NCBI RefSeq assembly: GCF_025195125.1
Contig: NZ_JAMGSL010000008.1
Span: 242,864 to 306,863, forward strand
Reading direction: 5' to 3'
Length of the DNA stretch: 64,000 bases
DNA from: Streptomyces sp. Je 1-79
Lineage (GTDB): Bacteria; Actinomycetota; Actinomycetes; Streptomycetales; Streptomycetaceae
Under the pieces are notes generated by a model. That model searched no databases. It worked only from the letters and a program-made list of their open reading frames with translations, and had not been told where the DNA came from. The position numbers were made by a program, and so were the translations under genes. This document shows positions 22,765 through 35,528 of this stretch, piece after piece. Positions within the stretch are counted from its first letter, which is position 1. Each line of letters begins with the position of its first letter.

Positions 22765-23889
22765 GTGAAGTTCTCGATGATCTTCGAGGCCCAGCTCGTC
22801 GACCCGACCCCCGAACGTGAGCGGCAGGTCCTCCACGACTGCGTCGAACAGGCCGTCCACGCGGAGCAGATGGGCTTCGACCGGATCTGGGCCGTCGAGC
22901 ACCACTCCCTCACCCAGTACGCGCACATGAGCGCGTCCGAGATCTTCCTGACCTGGGTCGCCGCCCGCACCGAGCGCATCCGGATCGGCCACGGCGTCGT
23001 CACCATGCCCTTCGGCTACCAGCACCCGGTGCGGGTGGCCGAGCGCGCCGCCATGCTCGACGTCCTCAGCGGCGGCCGCGTGGACATCGGCGCCGGCCGG
23101 GGCGCCACCCGCCAGGAGATGCGGATGTACGGGGTGCGCCCCGAGGACACGTATCCGCAGATGGAGGAGGCGCTGCGGATCTTCTCGCACGCCTGGCGCG
23201 AGGAGCTGTTCGAGTGGCACGGCTCGATCGACATCGGCCCCGGCGCGATCCTGCCCCGCCCCGTGCAGGACCCGCACCCGCCGCTCTTCATGGCCTGCTC
23301 GAAGCACGACACCCTCAAGCTCGCCGCGGAACTCGGCATCGGCGCCCTGGTGATGGGCTTCGCGGGCGCCGACGACGTGCGCGCGATGCGCAAGGTCTAC
23401 GACGAGGCCATCGCCGTACGCGACGGCTCCCGGCTCGTCTCCTCCGAGGTCAACGACCACTTCTCGGCGCTCTGCCCGACCATCGTCCTCGACGACGCCG
23501 AGCGCGCGCTGCGCCTCGGCACGCGCGGTCAGCGCTTCTTCGCCGAGTCGATCGCCCACTGGTACGGCAACTCCCCCGCCCCGACCGGCTACGCGGAGGA
23601 CGAGGACCACACGGGGGCGCTGGAACGGCGCCGCGAGGAACTGGTCGCCCGGCTCCACGAGGCGAACATCCCGGCCCGCCCGGTCGACACCGGCACGTAC
23701 AACACCGACCACGCCTACGGGGACGCCGACACCGCCATCGCCTATGTCGAGCGGCTGCGCGAGATCGGCGTCGACGAGGTGATGTGCCTCATCCAGATGG
23801 GCACCGTCCCCCAGGAGGTCTGCATGGAGACCATCCGGCAGTGGGGCGAGAAGGTCATCCCGCACTTCCGCGCGCTGGAGGCCAGGTGA
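22765..23889 (+). CDS. LLM-class flavin-dependent monooxygenase
   Basis: A 374-aa luciferase-like TIM-barrel enzyme using FMN or F420. Typical features are GFDRIWAVEHHSLTQYAHMS at the N-terminus, ERIRIGHGVVTMPF, HPVRVAERAAMLDVLSGGRV and the C-terminal CLIQMGTVPQEVCMETIRQW. The GTG at 22765 has GAGGAG seven bases upstream. It leads a coupled operon with an SDR and an esterase, controlled presumably by the divergent PadR gene. Baeyer-Villiger type oxidation followed by dehydrogenation and ester hydrolysis would be a coherent route for a cyclic ketone; that is inference from gene order. Confidence 0.88.
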   Translation: MKFSMIFEAQLVDPTPERERQVLHDCVEQAVHAEQMGFDRIWAVEHHSLTQYAHMSASEIFLTWVAARTERIRIGHGVVTMPFGYQHPVRVAERAAMLDVLSGGRVDIGAGRGATRQEMRMYGVRPEDTYPQMEEALRIFSHAWREELFEWHGSIDIGPGAILPRPVQDPHPPLFMACSKHDTLKLAAELGIGALVMGFAGADDVRAMRKVYDEAIAVRDGSRLVSSEVNDHFSALCPTIVLDDAERALRLGTRGQRFFAESIAHWYGNSPAPTGYAEDEDHTGALERRREELVARLHEANIPARPVDTGTYNTDHAYGDADTAIAYVERLREIGVDEVMCLIQMGTVPQEVCMETIRQWGEKVIPHFRALEAR

Positions 23890-24611
23890 GCTCCCTCGCC
23901 GGCAAGGTCGTGATCGTCACCGGCGCGGCACGCGGCCAGGGCGCGGCGGAGGCCCGCCTCCTGGTGGCGGCGGGCGCGCGGGTCGTCTGCACGGACGTAC
24001 GGGAGGAGGAGGGCCGGGCGGTCGCGGCGGAGCTCGGCGACGCGGGCCTGTTCGTCCGCCACGACGTGACCTCGGCGGAGGACTGGCGGGAGGTCGCCTC
24101 GGCCGCCGCCACGGCGTACGGGCGGATCGACGCACTCGTCAACAACGCGGCCCTGTGGCGGACGGCCCCGGTGGAGTCGGAGACGTACGAGACCTTCGAA
24201 CTCCTGCTCAGGGTCAACCTGTTGGGGCCCTTCCTCGGGATCCAGGCCGTGGTGCCGGCGCTGCGCGAGGCGGGCGGGGGCTCGATCGTGAACGTGTCGT
24301 CGACGGCCGGTCTCGTCGGGATCCCCGGGCACGCGGCCTACGGCTCGGCCAAGTTCGGGCTGCGCGGGCTGACCCGCTCCTCGGCGCTCGACCTCGCGCG
24401 GTACGGGATCCGCGTCAACTCGGTGCATCCCGGGGCCGTCGACACCCCGATGACGGCCGCGGTGACGGACAGGGACTGGTCGCACGTCCCGCTCGGCCGG
24501 ATGGGCCGGGCGGAGGAGGTCGGGGGCCTGATCGGCTTCCTGGTCTCGGACGCCTCGTCCTATGTCACGGGGGCGGAGTTCACGGTGGACGGGGGGCTGA
24601 CGACCGGATGA
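23886..24611 (+). CDS. Short-chain dehydrogenase/reductase
   Basis: A 241-aa classical SDR: VVIVTGAARGQGAAEARLL, NNAALWRT, the catalytic VNVSSTAG Ser, AYGSAK, and the terminal YVTGAEFTVDGGLTTG. It is probably an alcohol dehydrogenase or ketoreductase using NAD(H). The GTG at 23886 overlaps the stop of the LLM gene, and its own stop overlaps the esterase ATG (ATGA), so all three are made together. The substrate is expected to be a hydroxy/keto pair made or used by the monooxygenase. Confidence 0.9.
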   Translation: MSSLAGKVVIVTGAARGQGAAEARLLVAAGARVVCTDVREEEGRAVAAELGDAGLFVRHDVTSAEDWREVASAAATAYGRIDALVNNAALWRTAPVESETYETFELLLRVNLLGPFLGIQAVVPALREAGGGSIVNVSSTAGLVGIPGHAAYGSAKFGLRGLTRSSALDLARYGIRVNSVHPGAVDTPMTAAVTDRDWSHVPLGRMGRAEEVGGLIGFLVSDASSYVTGAEFTVDGGLTTG

Positions 24612-25507
24612 CGGATCCACTGACACCGGCGGCCCGGGCCCTGTGCGAGGCGATGTCGGCGGGCTTCCCGGGGCCCGGCTCCCCGGAGGCGCTGCGGGCG
24701 GCGGCCCGGGCGGGGGTACGGGACGTGCCGCCCTCCCGGGAGACGACGGCGAACGGCGTACGGGTACGGCTGTACGGCGGCGGCCCGGGCGGCGCCGGGC
24801 CCGTCGTCGTCTTTGCGCACGGCGGCGGCTGGGTCCTGTGCGACCTGGACACGCACGACGGGCTGTGCCGTCGGCTGGCGGACCGGGCGGGGGTCTCGGT
24901 GGTCTCCGTGGACTACCGGCGCGCCCCCGAGCACCGCTTCCCGGCCGCCGAGGACGACGTGTACGCGGTCCTGGAGTGGGCCGCCGGCCGCTCCGAAGGC
25001 CCGGTGTTCCTGGCGGGCGACTCCAGCGGCGGCAACCTCGTGGCGGGCGCGGCCCTGCGCGCCCGGGACGCGGGCAGCCCGCCGGTCGCCGGCCAGCTGC
25101 TGTTCTACCCGGCCCTGGACCACCGTATGGGCTCCGTCTCGGCGGAGGCGTACGCCGAGGGCTTCTTCCACACGACGGCGCACATGCGCTGGTACTGGGA
25201 GCAGTATCTGGGCCCGGACGGCGACCCGGTCCGTGCCTCCCCCGGTCTCGCGCCCGATCTCGCCGGGCTGCCGCCCACGCTGGTGGTCCTCGCCGACTGC
25301 GACCCGCTGCGGGACGAGGGGCTGGCCTACGCCCGCCGGCTCTCCTCGGCGGGTGTCCGCGCCGAAGTACGCCTGCACACCGGCGTCTTCCACGGCTTCC
25401 TCGGGGCGCGGGGCCTCCTGCCGGAGGCGGACGCGGCCCTGACCGGCGCGGCGGCCTGGCTCGCCGCCCTCCACGGAGAGAAGGGACCAGACCGCACGGC
25501 CCCCTGA
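24608..25507 (+). CDS. Alpha/beta hydrolase, hormone-sensitive-lipase-type esterase
   Basis: A 299-aa esterase. HGGGWVLCDLDTHD carries the oxyanion-hole HGGG motif and GDSSGGN the nucleophile Ser. The acid residue is in ADCDPLRDEG and the histidine in VFHGFLG. This is the full HSL-family set, cytoplasmic, with no signal peptide. The ATG overlaps the SDR stop. As the last gene of the LLM-SDR-esterase operon it may hydrolyse a lactone or ester made by the monooxygenase. Such operons can serve terpenoid, steroid or cyclic-ketone breakdown; the actual substrate is unknown. Confidence 0.9.
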   Translation: MTDPLTPAARALCEAMSAGFPGPGSPEALRAAARAGVRDVPPSRETTANGVRVRLYGGGPGGAGPVVVFAHGGGWVLCDLDTHDGLCRRLADRAGVSVVSVDYRRAPEHRFPAAEDDVYAVLEWAAGRSEGPVFLAGDSSGGNLVAGAALRARDAGSPPVAGQLLFYPALDHRMGSVSAEAYAEGFFHTTAHMRWYWEQYLGPDGDPVRASPGLAPDLAGLPPTLVVLADCDPLRDEGLAYARRLSSAGVRAEVRLHTGVFHGFLGARGLLPEADAALTGAAAWLAALHGEKGPDRTAP

Positions 25508-25515
25508 GCACCCCG

Positions 25516-25557
25516 ACGAGGCGGACGCACCGCGGCACGAGGCGGACGCACCGCGGC
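25516..25557. repeat. Two tandem copies of a 21-bp sequence
   Basis: The unit ACGAGGCGGACGCACCGCGGC occurs twice in direct tandem just after the esterase stop. No function is seen; it could arise by slippage. Confidence 0.7.
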
Positions 25558-25607
25558 GCCCTCCCAGTCGTCCGGTCGGGGACATTCGGGGGGCGCCGCG
25601 CTCAGTT

Positions 25608-25625
25608 CCGTACGTCGTTGTACGG
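25608..25625. terminator. Small hairpin downstream of gltD
   Basis: CCGTAC-gtcgtt-GTACGG is a 6-bp perfect stem, 21 bp after the gltD stop, between convergent transcripts (esterase operon and gltBD). It is a weak candidate terminator. Confidence 0.4.
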
Positions 25626-25646
25626 GACGTCTTGGGGACGGGACGG

Positions 25647-27099
25647 TCAGACCGTCAGGGCTCGGTCCGTCGGGCGGATCGGGGCCGGGAGGTCGCTCGC
25701 GCCGGTCAGGAAGCGGTCGACTCCGCGCGCCGCCGACCGGCCCTCGGCGATCGCCCAGACGATCAGCGACTGGCCGCGGCCAGCGTCACCGGCCACGAAC
25801 ACACCACCGACGTTGGTGGCGAAGTCCGCGTCACGGGCGATGTTACCCCGCTCGTCCAGGTCCAGACCAAACTGCCCGACCAGGCCGTTCTCGACGTCCG
25901 TGCCCGTGAAGCCCATCGCGAGCGTCACCAGCTGCGCCGGGATCTTCCGCTCCGTGCCGGGCTTCTGCGTCAGCCTGCCCTCGACGAACTCGACCTCGAC
26001 CAGGTGCAGGAACTGGACGTTGCCCTCCTCGTCGCCCTCGAAGTGGGTGGTGGAGACGGAGTAGACCCGCTCGCCGCCCTCCTCGTGCGCCGAGGTGACC
26101 TTGTACAGCATCGGGAAGGTCGGCCACGGCTGGCCGGCCGCCCGCTCCTCGCCCGGACGCGGCATGATCTCCAGCTGCGTGACCGAGGCCGCGCCCTGGC
26201 GGTGGGCGGTGCCCACGCAGTCCGCGCCCGTGTCGCCGCCGCCGATGACGACGACGTGCTTGCCCTCGGCCGTGATCGGCGGGGCCACGAAGTCGCCCTC
26301 GACGACCTTGTTGGCGAGCGGCAGGTACTCCATCGCCTGGTGGATGCCGCTCAGCTCCCGGCCCGGGACGGGCAGGTCGCGGGCGGTCGTCGCACCGGCG
26401 GCGATGACGACGGCGTCGTACCGCTTGCGCAGGTCGGTCGCCGTGATGTCGCGGCCGATCTCCACGCCCGTGCGGAACTTCGTACCCTCCGCGCGCATCT
26501 GCTCGATACGGCGGTTGATGTGCCGCTTCTCCATCTTGAACTCGGGGATGCCGTACCGCAGCAGTCCACCGATCCGGTCGGCGCGCTCGAAGACGGCGAC
26601 CGTGTGACCGGCCCGGGTCAGCTGCTGCGCGGCGGCGAGACCCGCCGGGCCCGAGCCGACGACGGCGACGGTCTTGCCGGAGAGCCGCTCGGGCGCCTGC
26701 GGCCTGACGTCGTTGCTGTCCCACGCCTTGTCGATGATGGAGACTTCGACGTTCTTGATGGTGACGGCCGGCTGGTTGATGCCGAGCACGCACGCCGCCT
26801 CGCACGGAGCCGGGCACAGACGGCCGGTGAACTCCGGGAAGTTGTTCGTGGCGTGCAGCCGCTCGGACGCCTGCGACCAGTCCTCGCGGTAGGCGTAGTC
26901 GTTCCACTCGGGGATGAGGTTCCCGAGCGGGCAGCCGTTGTGGCAGAACGGGATGCCGCAGTCCATGCAGCGGCCGGCCTGCTTGCTGATGATCGGCAGC
27001 AGGGAGCCGGGAACGTAGACCTCGTTGAAGTCCTTGACTCGCTCGCCCACCGGACGGGTCTTGGCGACCTCGCGGCCGGTGGTCAGGAAGCCCTTGGGG

Positions 27100-27107
<8 letters not shown>
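25647..27107 (-). CDS. gltD: Glutamate synthase [NADPH] small subunit
   Basis: A 486-aa beta subunit of NADPH-dependent glutamate synthase (GOGAT). It takes electrons from NADPH via FAD and two 4Fe-4S clusters to GltB. The N-terminal cysteines Cys47, Cys50, Cys55 and Cys59 (CMDCGIPFCHNGCP) bind a cluster. VAVVGSGPAGLAAAQQL is the FAD loop, HVVVIGGGDTGADCVGTAHR the NADPH loop, and GGVFVAGDAGRGQSLIVWAI the C-terminal FAD motif. It overlaps gltB by 8 nt, ensuring matched synthesis. Full length, no anomaly. Confidence 0.97.
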
Positions 27108-31659
<4,552 letters not shown>

Positions 31660-31722
31660 CGGCTCTCCCGTCGTCGTCGTGGCATATGCAGCTGCCGAGG
31701 GACGACGTTGGCCCTCCGCGAA

Positions 31723-31738
31723 ATTTCGTGCAGGTTAC
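31723..31738 (-). promoter_or_regulatory. Single GlnR-like a/b half-site pair near gltB
   Basis: On the gltB strand GTAAC-n6-GAAAT fits the a and b half-sites of the GlnR box (gTnAc-n6-GaAAc). It lies 64-79 bp upstream of the gltB start codon, in the promoter zone. Only one pair is present, so alone it would be a weak site. Confidence 0.45.
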
Positions 31739-31905
31739 ATGATGGCTGGCTTCTCGCGAAGTGGATAGCTCATTCCAGCATGCGGACACCGCTGACACGG
31801 AGCGGTGACGGTGGTTCACGCGTGAACACGTTGATCTCAGAGGGTCGGACGACCCGTCGCAGAGCGAGCCTCATTGCCCGCGGCGCTTACGCCTCATGCC
31901 CGGTG

Positions 31906-31943
31906 GTTAGACGTTCGAAACCGCCGGGTAACGGCTACATATG
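31906..31943 (+). promoter_or_regulatory. GlnR-like box upstream of gltB
   Basis: GTTAG-n6-GAAAC-n6-GTAAC-n6-ATATG has the spacing of the Streptomyces GlnR consensus gTnAc-n6-GaAAc-n6-GtnAc-n6-GAAAc, with three of four half-sites matching well. It lies about 250 bp upstream of gltB. The only genes within reach are gltB and, downstream of its terminator, the transporter gene, so gltBD is the likely target. Confidence 0.6.
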
Positions 31944-32017
31944 TCGCGCTATGCATAGTGTCTCACTGGCCGGCCGATCCGCCCAGGGGATATACGTCAC
32001 AGCCAGCATGCACGGAG

Positions 32018-32045
32018 AAGGCCCCCGCCGCAGGGCGAGGGCCTT
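32018..32045. terminator. Hairpin downstream of the VIT-family gene
   Basis: AAGGCCC pairs with GGGCCTT around a G+C-rich loop that can extend the stem. It lies 22 bp after the transporter stop and shields gltB from read-through. Confidence 0.7.
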
Positions 32046-32066
32046 CGGGAGCGGGTGGGAACCGGC

Positions 32067-32795
32067 TCAGAGCGCGGCGCCGAAGAGCATGCCGAGCCCG
32101 TACGTGAGGGCTGCGGCCGCCCCGCCCAGGACGAGCTGGCGCAGTCCGCTGAACCACCAGCTGCGCGCCGTCACCCGGGCCACCAGCGCGCCGCAGGCGA
32201 AGAGCCCGAGGAGGGCGAGGAGCACCGCCGGCCACAGCGCGCTCGCGCCGAGCAGATAGGGCAGTACGGGCAGCAGGGCGCCGAGCGCGAACGAGGCGAA
32301 CGACGACACGGCGGCGGTCAAGGGCGAGGGCAGGTCGTCGGGGTCGATGCCCAGCTCCTCGCGGGCGTGGATCTCCAGCGCCTGCTCCGGGTCCCGGGAG
32401 AGCTGCATCGCGACCTCGCGGGCGAGCGCGGGCTCGACGCCGCGGGACACGTAGAGCGCGGCGAGCTCCTCCATCTCGTCGACCGGGTGCTTGCGCAGCT
32501 GACGGCGCTCGACATCCAGTTCCGCCTGGACGAGTTCGCGCTGCGAGGCGACGGAGGTGTATTCGCCGGCCGCCATGGAGAAGGCGCCCGCCGCGAGTCC
32601 GGCGAGGCCGGTGATGACGATGGTCTGCTGCGAGACCGCGCCGCCCGCGACCCCGGTCATCAGGGCGAGGTTGGAGACCAGTCCGTCCATCGCGCCGAAG
32701 ACCGCCGGGCGCAGCCAGCCGCCGTTCACGTCGCGGTGCGTGTGGTTGTCGCGGTGGGCTTCGTGCAGTGGTGCGTGGATTTCGATGATGGACAT
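32067..32795 (-). CDS. VIT1/CCC1-family iron or manganese transporter
   Basis: A 242-aa inner-membrane protein of the vacuolar iron transporter family, thought to export or sequester Fe(II)/Mn(II). GAMDGLVSNLALMTGVAGG and GAFSMAAGEYTSVASQRE are the conserved first and second membrane helices with acidic metal-binding residues. An acidic cytoplasmic segment (KHPVDEMEELAALY to REELGIDPDDLPSPL) follows, then three more hydrophobic helices. The ATG at 32795 follows CCAGGGGAGAACC. It is monocistronic, ended by the hairpin at 32018. A possible iron box lies about 100 bp upstream, which would fit iron control. Confidence 0.92.
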   Translation of the reverse strand: MSIIEIHAPLHEAHRDNHTHRDVNGGWLRPAVFGAMDGLVSNLALMTGVAGGAVSQQTIVITGLAGLAAGAFSMAAGEYTSVASQRELVQAELDVERRQLRKHPVDEMEELAALYVSRGVEPALAREVAMQLSRDPEQALEIHAREELGIDPDDLPSPLTAAVSSFASFALGALLPVLPYLLGASALWPAVLLALLGLFACGALVARVTARSWWFSGLRQLVLGGAAAALTYGLGMLFGAAL

Positions 32796-32896
32796 GGTTC
32801 TCCCCTGGTCTCCGGCGGGCCGGGCTGCACCCGCCACCCCCAACACCCTCGAAAATACGCGCGATGTAAGGGTCTCGCCAGCAAGGCAGGCCGTAC

Positions 32897-32912
32897 TTAG
32901 TAAGGCTGACCT
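32897..32912 (-). promoter_or_regulatory. Possible DmdR/IdeR-type iron box
   Basis: TTAGTAAGGCTGACCT resembles the actinobacterial iron box TTAGGTTAGGCTCACCT with one base missing and two changes. It lies about 102 bp upstream of the VIT-family transporter start. Site quality is modest; the transporter context makes it worth noting. Confidence 0.4.
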
Positions 32913-33036
32913 GCCCTTCTGGCGGAGTGTCAGCCAGGGTGTCGACCGGGGTGTCAGCCGGGTGACAGAGACGTTTCTGCGACGTCATCGCCTCCCCCGC
33001 GTGGCACAGATCCAGGAACCGTGAAAGGGGTGCGAG

Positions 33037-34047
33037 ATGGTGAGCGAGACGGCAACGACGGCATGCGACACGCGTGAGCGCGCCAGGGGCGCGCTGCTCG
33101 GCCTCGCGGTCGGCGACGCGCTCGGCGCACCCGCCGAGAACATGCGCCCGTCGGAGATCCGCCGCCGGTGGGGCCGGATCGAGGGCTTCGTGACGGACAG
33201 TCCGGCCGGCACGGACGACACGGAGTACGCGATCTTCTCGGGGCTGCTGCTGGCCCGGCACGGCTCGGCGCTGACCGTCCAGCATGTGGAACGGGCCTGG
33301 CACCACTGGATCGCCGACCTGGACGAGGGCCCGTTCCGCGGGGCGGGCTTCAGCGAGCGGGGCACGCTGGAGAACCTCCGGCGGGGCCTCGCGGCGCCCA
33401 TCTCGGCCCAGCACCGGCACGCGTGGTCGGACGGCCTGGCGATGCGGGCCGCACCCTTCGGGGTCTTCGCGGCGGGCCGCCCGTCGGAGGCGGCCCGGCT
33501 GGTCGCCATCGACGGCAGCGTGAGCCACGACGGGGAGGGCATCTACGGGGGCCAGGCGGTGGCGGCGGGTGTCGCGGCGGCGATGGGCGGGGCCTCGGTG
33601 ACCTCGGTCATCGCGGCGGCCCTCTCGGTGGTCCCGATGGACTCCTGGACGGCGCGCTCGATGCGCCGCGCGGTGGTCGCGGCGCAGCGCGTGGACCCGG
33701 ACCCGTTGGGCCGCGAGCGGACGGTCCGCTCGGCGGTCGTCATCGGCGGCTATCCGTGGACGGACCTGGCCCCGGAGGCGGTGGGCCTCGCCTTCGGCGC
33801 CTTCGCGGCGGCCCGCGGCGACTTCCGTACGGCGGTCCTCATGGCGGTCAACATGGGCCGTGACGCCGACACGACGGCGGCGGTGGCGGGCGCGCTCGCG
33901 GGCGCCGCCTCGGGCGTCTCGGCGATCCCGGAGGAGTGGGCGACGGCGATCGCCCCGGTGACGGGCAGCTGCCTGCCGTCGATGCGGGGCTACCACGTCC
34001 TGGACATCGCGGACCTGCTGACGACGGACGAGGAGGAGGCGGCATGA
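33037..34047 (+). CDS. ADP-ribosylglycohydrolase-family protein 1
   Basis: A 336-aa all-helical di-metal hydrolase (DraG/ARH family) that splits N-glycosidic bonds of ADP-ribose conjugates or other N-ribosides. All metal motifs are intact: GDALG (26-30), TDDT (59-62) and GRDADT with Asp276 and Asp278. It has no extension beyond the catalytic domain. The ATG at 33037 has AAAGGGG upstream. It starts a seven-gene operon with three more paralogues, a ribokinase, a CoA-transferase and a CoA lyase; the next gene overlaps by 4 nt. No ADP-ribosyltransferase is nearby, so a catabolic N-riboside hydrolase role is at least as likely as protein de-ADP-ribosylation. Confidence 0.88.
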   Translation: MVSETATTACDTRERARGALLGLAVGDALGAPAENMRPSEIRRRWGRIEGFVTDSPAGTDDTEYAIFSGLLLARHGSALTVQHVERAWHHWIADLDEGPFRGAGFSERGTLENLRRGLAAPISAQHRHAWSDGLAMRAAPFGVFAAGRPSEAARLVAIDGSVSHDGEGIYGGQAVAAGVAAAMGGASVTSVIAAALSVVPMDSWTARSMRRAVVAAQRVDPDPLGRERTVRSAVVIGGYPWTDLAPEAVGLAFGAFAAARGDFRTAVLMAVNMGRDADTTAAVAGALAGAASGVSAIPEEWATAIAPVTGSCLPSMRGYHVLDIADLLTTDEEEAA

Positions 34048-35528
34048 CGACGACGGACCCCACGCACCGCGCCTACGGCTCGGCGAGACCGAGCCTGGAG
34101 GACGCCCCCGCCAAGACCGTTGCGGGCCATCGTTCCCCCGGGCTGGAGGCACCTCCCGGAAGCCGCTCCGGGGAAGGCTGGGCACAGCCCACGGGACCGG
34201 GCGCTCCGGACGAGGACGGCGCGCTCGGGGGCCCGGGGGCCGCCGACGGCGCCCACGGAGCCCGCGACGCGAGCGGGGGCCTGGGCGACGCGAGCGGGGC
34301 CCGGGGTGGCACGGGCCCGGGGGCGGCCCACGGCGCCCGCGACGCGAGCGGGGCCCGGGGTGCCACTCCACGCACCGGCGCTTCCGCCCGCCGCGAGGCG
34401 ATCGCCGGTCTTCTCCTCGGCCTCGCCGCGGGAGACGCCGCCGGCTGGCCGGCGGCCAGGCACCGGGCCGCCCGTATGCCCGAGTGGACCCGCCGCCTCA
34501 CGCGCGAACTCGACACGTTCGCCGAGCAGAACGCCACCACCACCCTCCCCGTCCCCATCGCCCTCAACCAGCCGCCCGAGCCCCTCCGTCTCGGCCCCTC
34601 CGACGACGCCGAATGGGCGGTCTTCACCGCCGAAGCGGTGCTCGCCGCGAGCGGCCCGCTCTTCGCCACCCTTCCCCCGGAGCGCCGCCTCCGCGCCGCC
34701 GTCGACCTCGCCTGGAACTCCCTCGCGAGCCAGGTCGCCGCAGCAGCCGACCGCGCCCCCGAGGTCGAGTCCGCCGTCCTCCCGCTCCGCGCCCGGATCT
34801 CCGTCCGCGCCGGCCTCGGCAACCTCGCCACCGGACTGCGTCCCCCCGCCACCGGCCACGACAACCCCCACTACTTCGACGACGCGGCCTGCGTCCGTGC
34901 CGCCGTGCTCGCCCTCGTCCACCCCGGCGACCCGGCCGCCGCCGCCGAACTGGCCGAGTTCGACGCCCGGTACACCCAGGACGGCGACGGCGTCCACGGC
35001 GCCCGCGCCATGGCCGCCGCCGTCGCGGCGGCCCTCGGCGGCGCGGGCGTCGACGAGGCCGTGGAGGCGGCCCTCGGCCAACTCCCCTCCACCACCGAGA
35101 TCGGCCGCAACGCCCGGCAGGCGGTGAAGATGGCCCAGGACGCCACCAGCGCCTTCGAACTGGTCCCCCTCCTGGAGCACCAGATCGTCGACCACGTCTA
35201 CAGCTACGGCATCGCCGCCGCCGAGACCGTCCCCGTCGCCCTGGCACTCGCCCTCGCGGCGCGCGGCGAGGCGTCCGGGGCCGTGCCGGCCGCCGCCTGC
35301 CTCTCGCGTGTCGCGGACTCCGCCCCGGCGCTCGCGGGCGCGCTCACCGGCGCGCTCGGCGGCGCCGGTTCCCTCCCCGCCACCTGGCGCGACGCCTGCC
35401 GCCGGCTCGCCGGCTGCGCGCTCCCCCGCCTCGCGGGCACGGATCTCGTCGAACTCGCCGGGCTCCTCGGAGACACGGAACTGGCCACCCCGGGTGGACA
35501 ATTCCGACATGACACCCACACTGGATGA
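34044..35528 (+). CDS. ADP-ribosylglycohydrolase-family protein 2, disordered N-terminus, altered metal site
   Basis: A 494-aa member of the same family. The first about 110 residues are low-complexity and disordered, with a repeated AHGARDASG unit. The catalytic fold begins near residue 115. GDAAG (130-134) and SDDAE (186-190) are recognisable. The C-terminal metal motif, normally GxDxDT, reads SRVADSA (421-427), so one of the two conserved Asp residues is lost (Val423). It may be a non-catalytic or altered partner of the others. The ATG overlaps the previous stop, with AGGAGGAGG upstream. Its stop lies 20 nt inside the next gene. Confidence 0.82.
   Translation: MTTTDPTHRAYGSARPSLEDAPAKTVAGHRSPGLEAPPGSRSGEGWAQPTGPGAPDEDGALGGPGAADGAHGARDASGGLGDASGARGGTGPGAAHGARDASGARGATPRTGASARREAIAGLLLGLAAGDAAGWPAARHRAARMPEWTRRLTRELDTFAEQNATTTLPVPIALNQPPEPLRLGPSDDAEWAVFTAEAVLAASGPLFATLPPERRLRAAVDLAWNSLASQVAAAADRAPEVESAVLPLRARISVRAGLGNLATGLRPPATGHDNPHYFDDAACVRAAVLALVHPGDPAAAAELAEFDARYTQDGDGVHGARAMAAAVAAALGGAGVDEAVEAALGQLPSTTEIGRNARQAVKMAQDATSAFELVPLLEHQIVDHVYSYGIAAAETVPVALALALAARGEASGAVPAAACLSRVADSAPALAGALTGALGGAGSLPATWRDACRRLAGCALPRLAGTDLVELAGLLGDTELATPGGQFRHDTHTG

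Larger units (their letters stand above)
31660..32017. other. Regulatory region upstream of gltB, no gene seen
   Basis: This stretch of about 360 bp before gltB has lower G+C than its surroundings and no convincing reading frame. It holds two GlnR-like sites, described separately. No leader peptide or riboswitch-like fold is evident. Confidence 0.6.
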
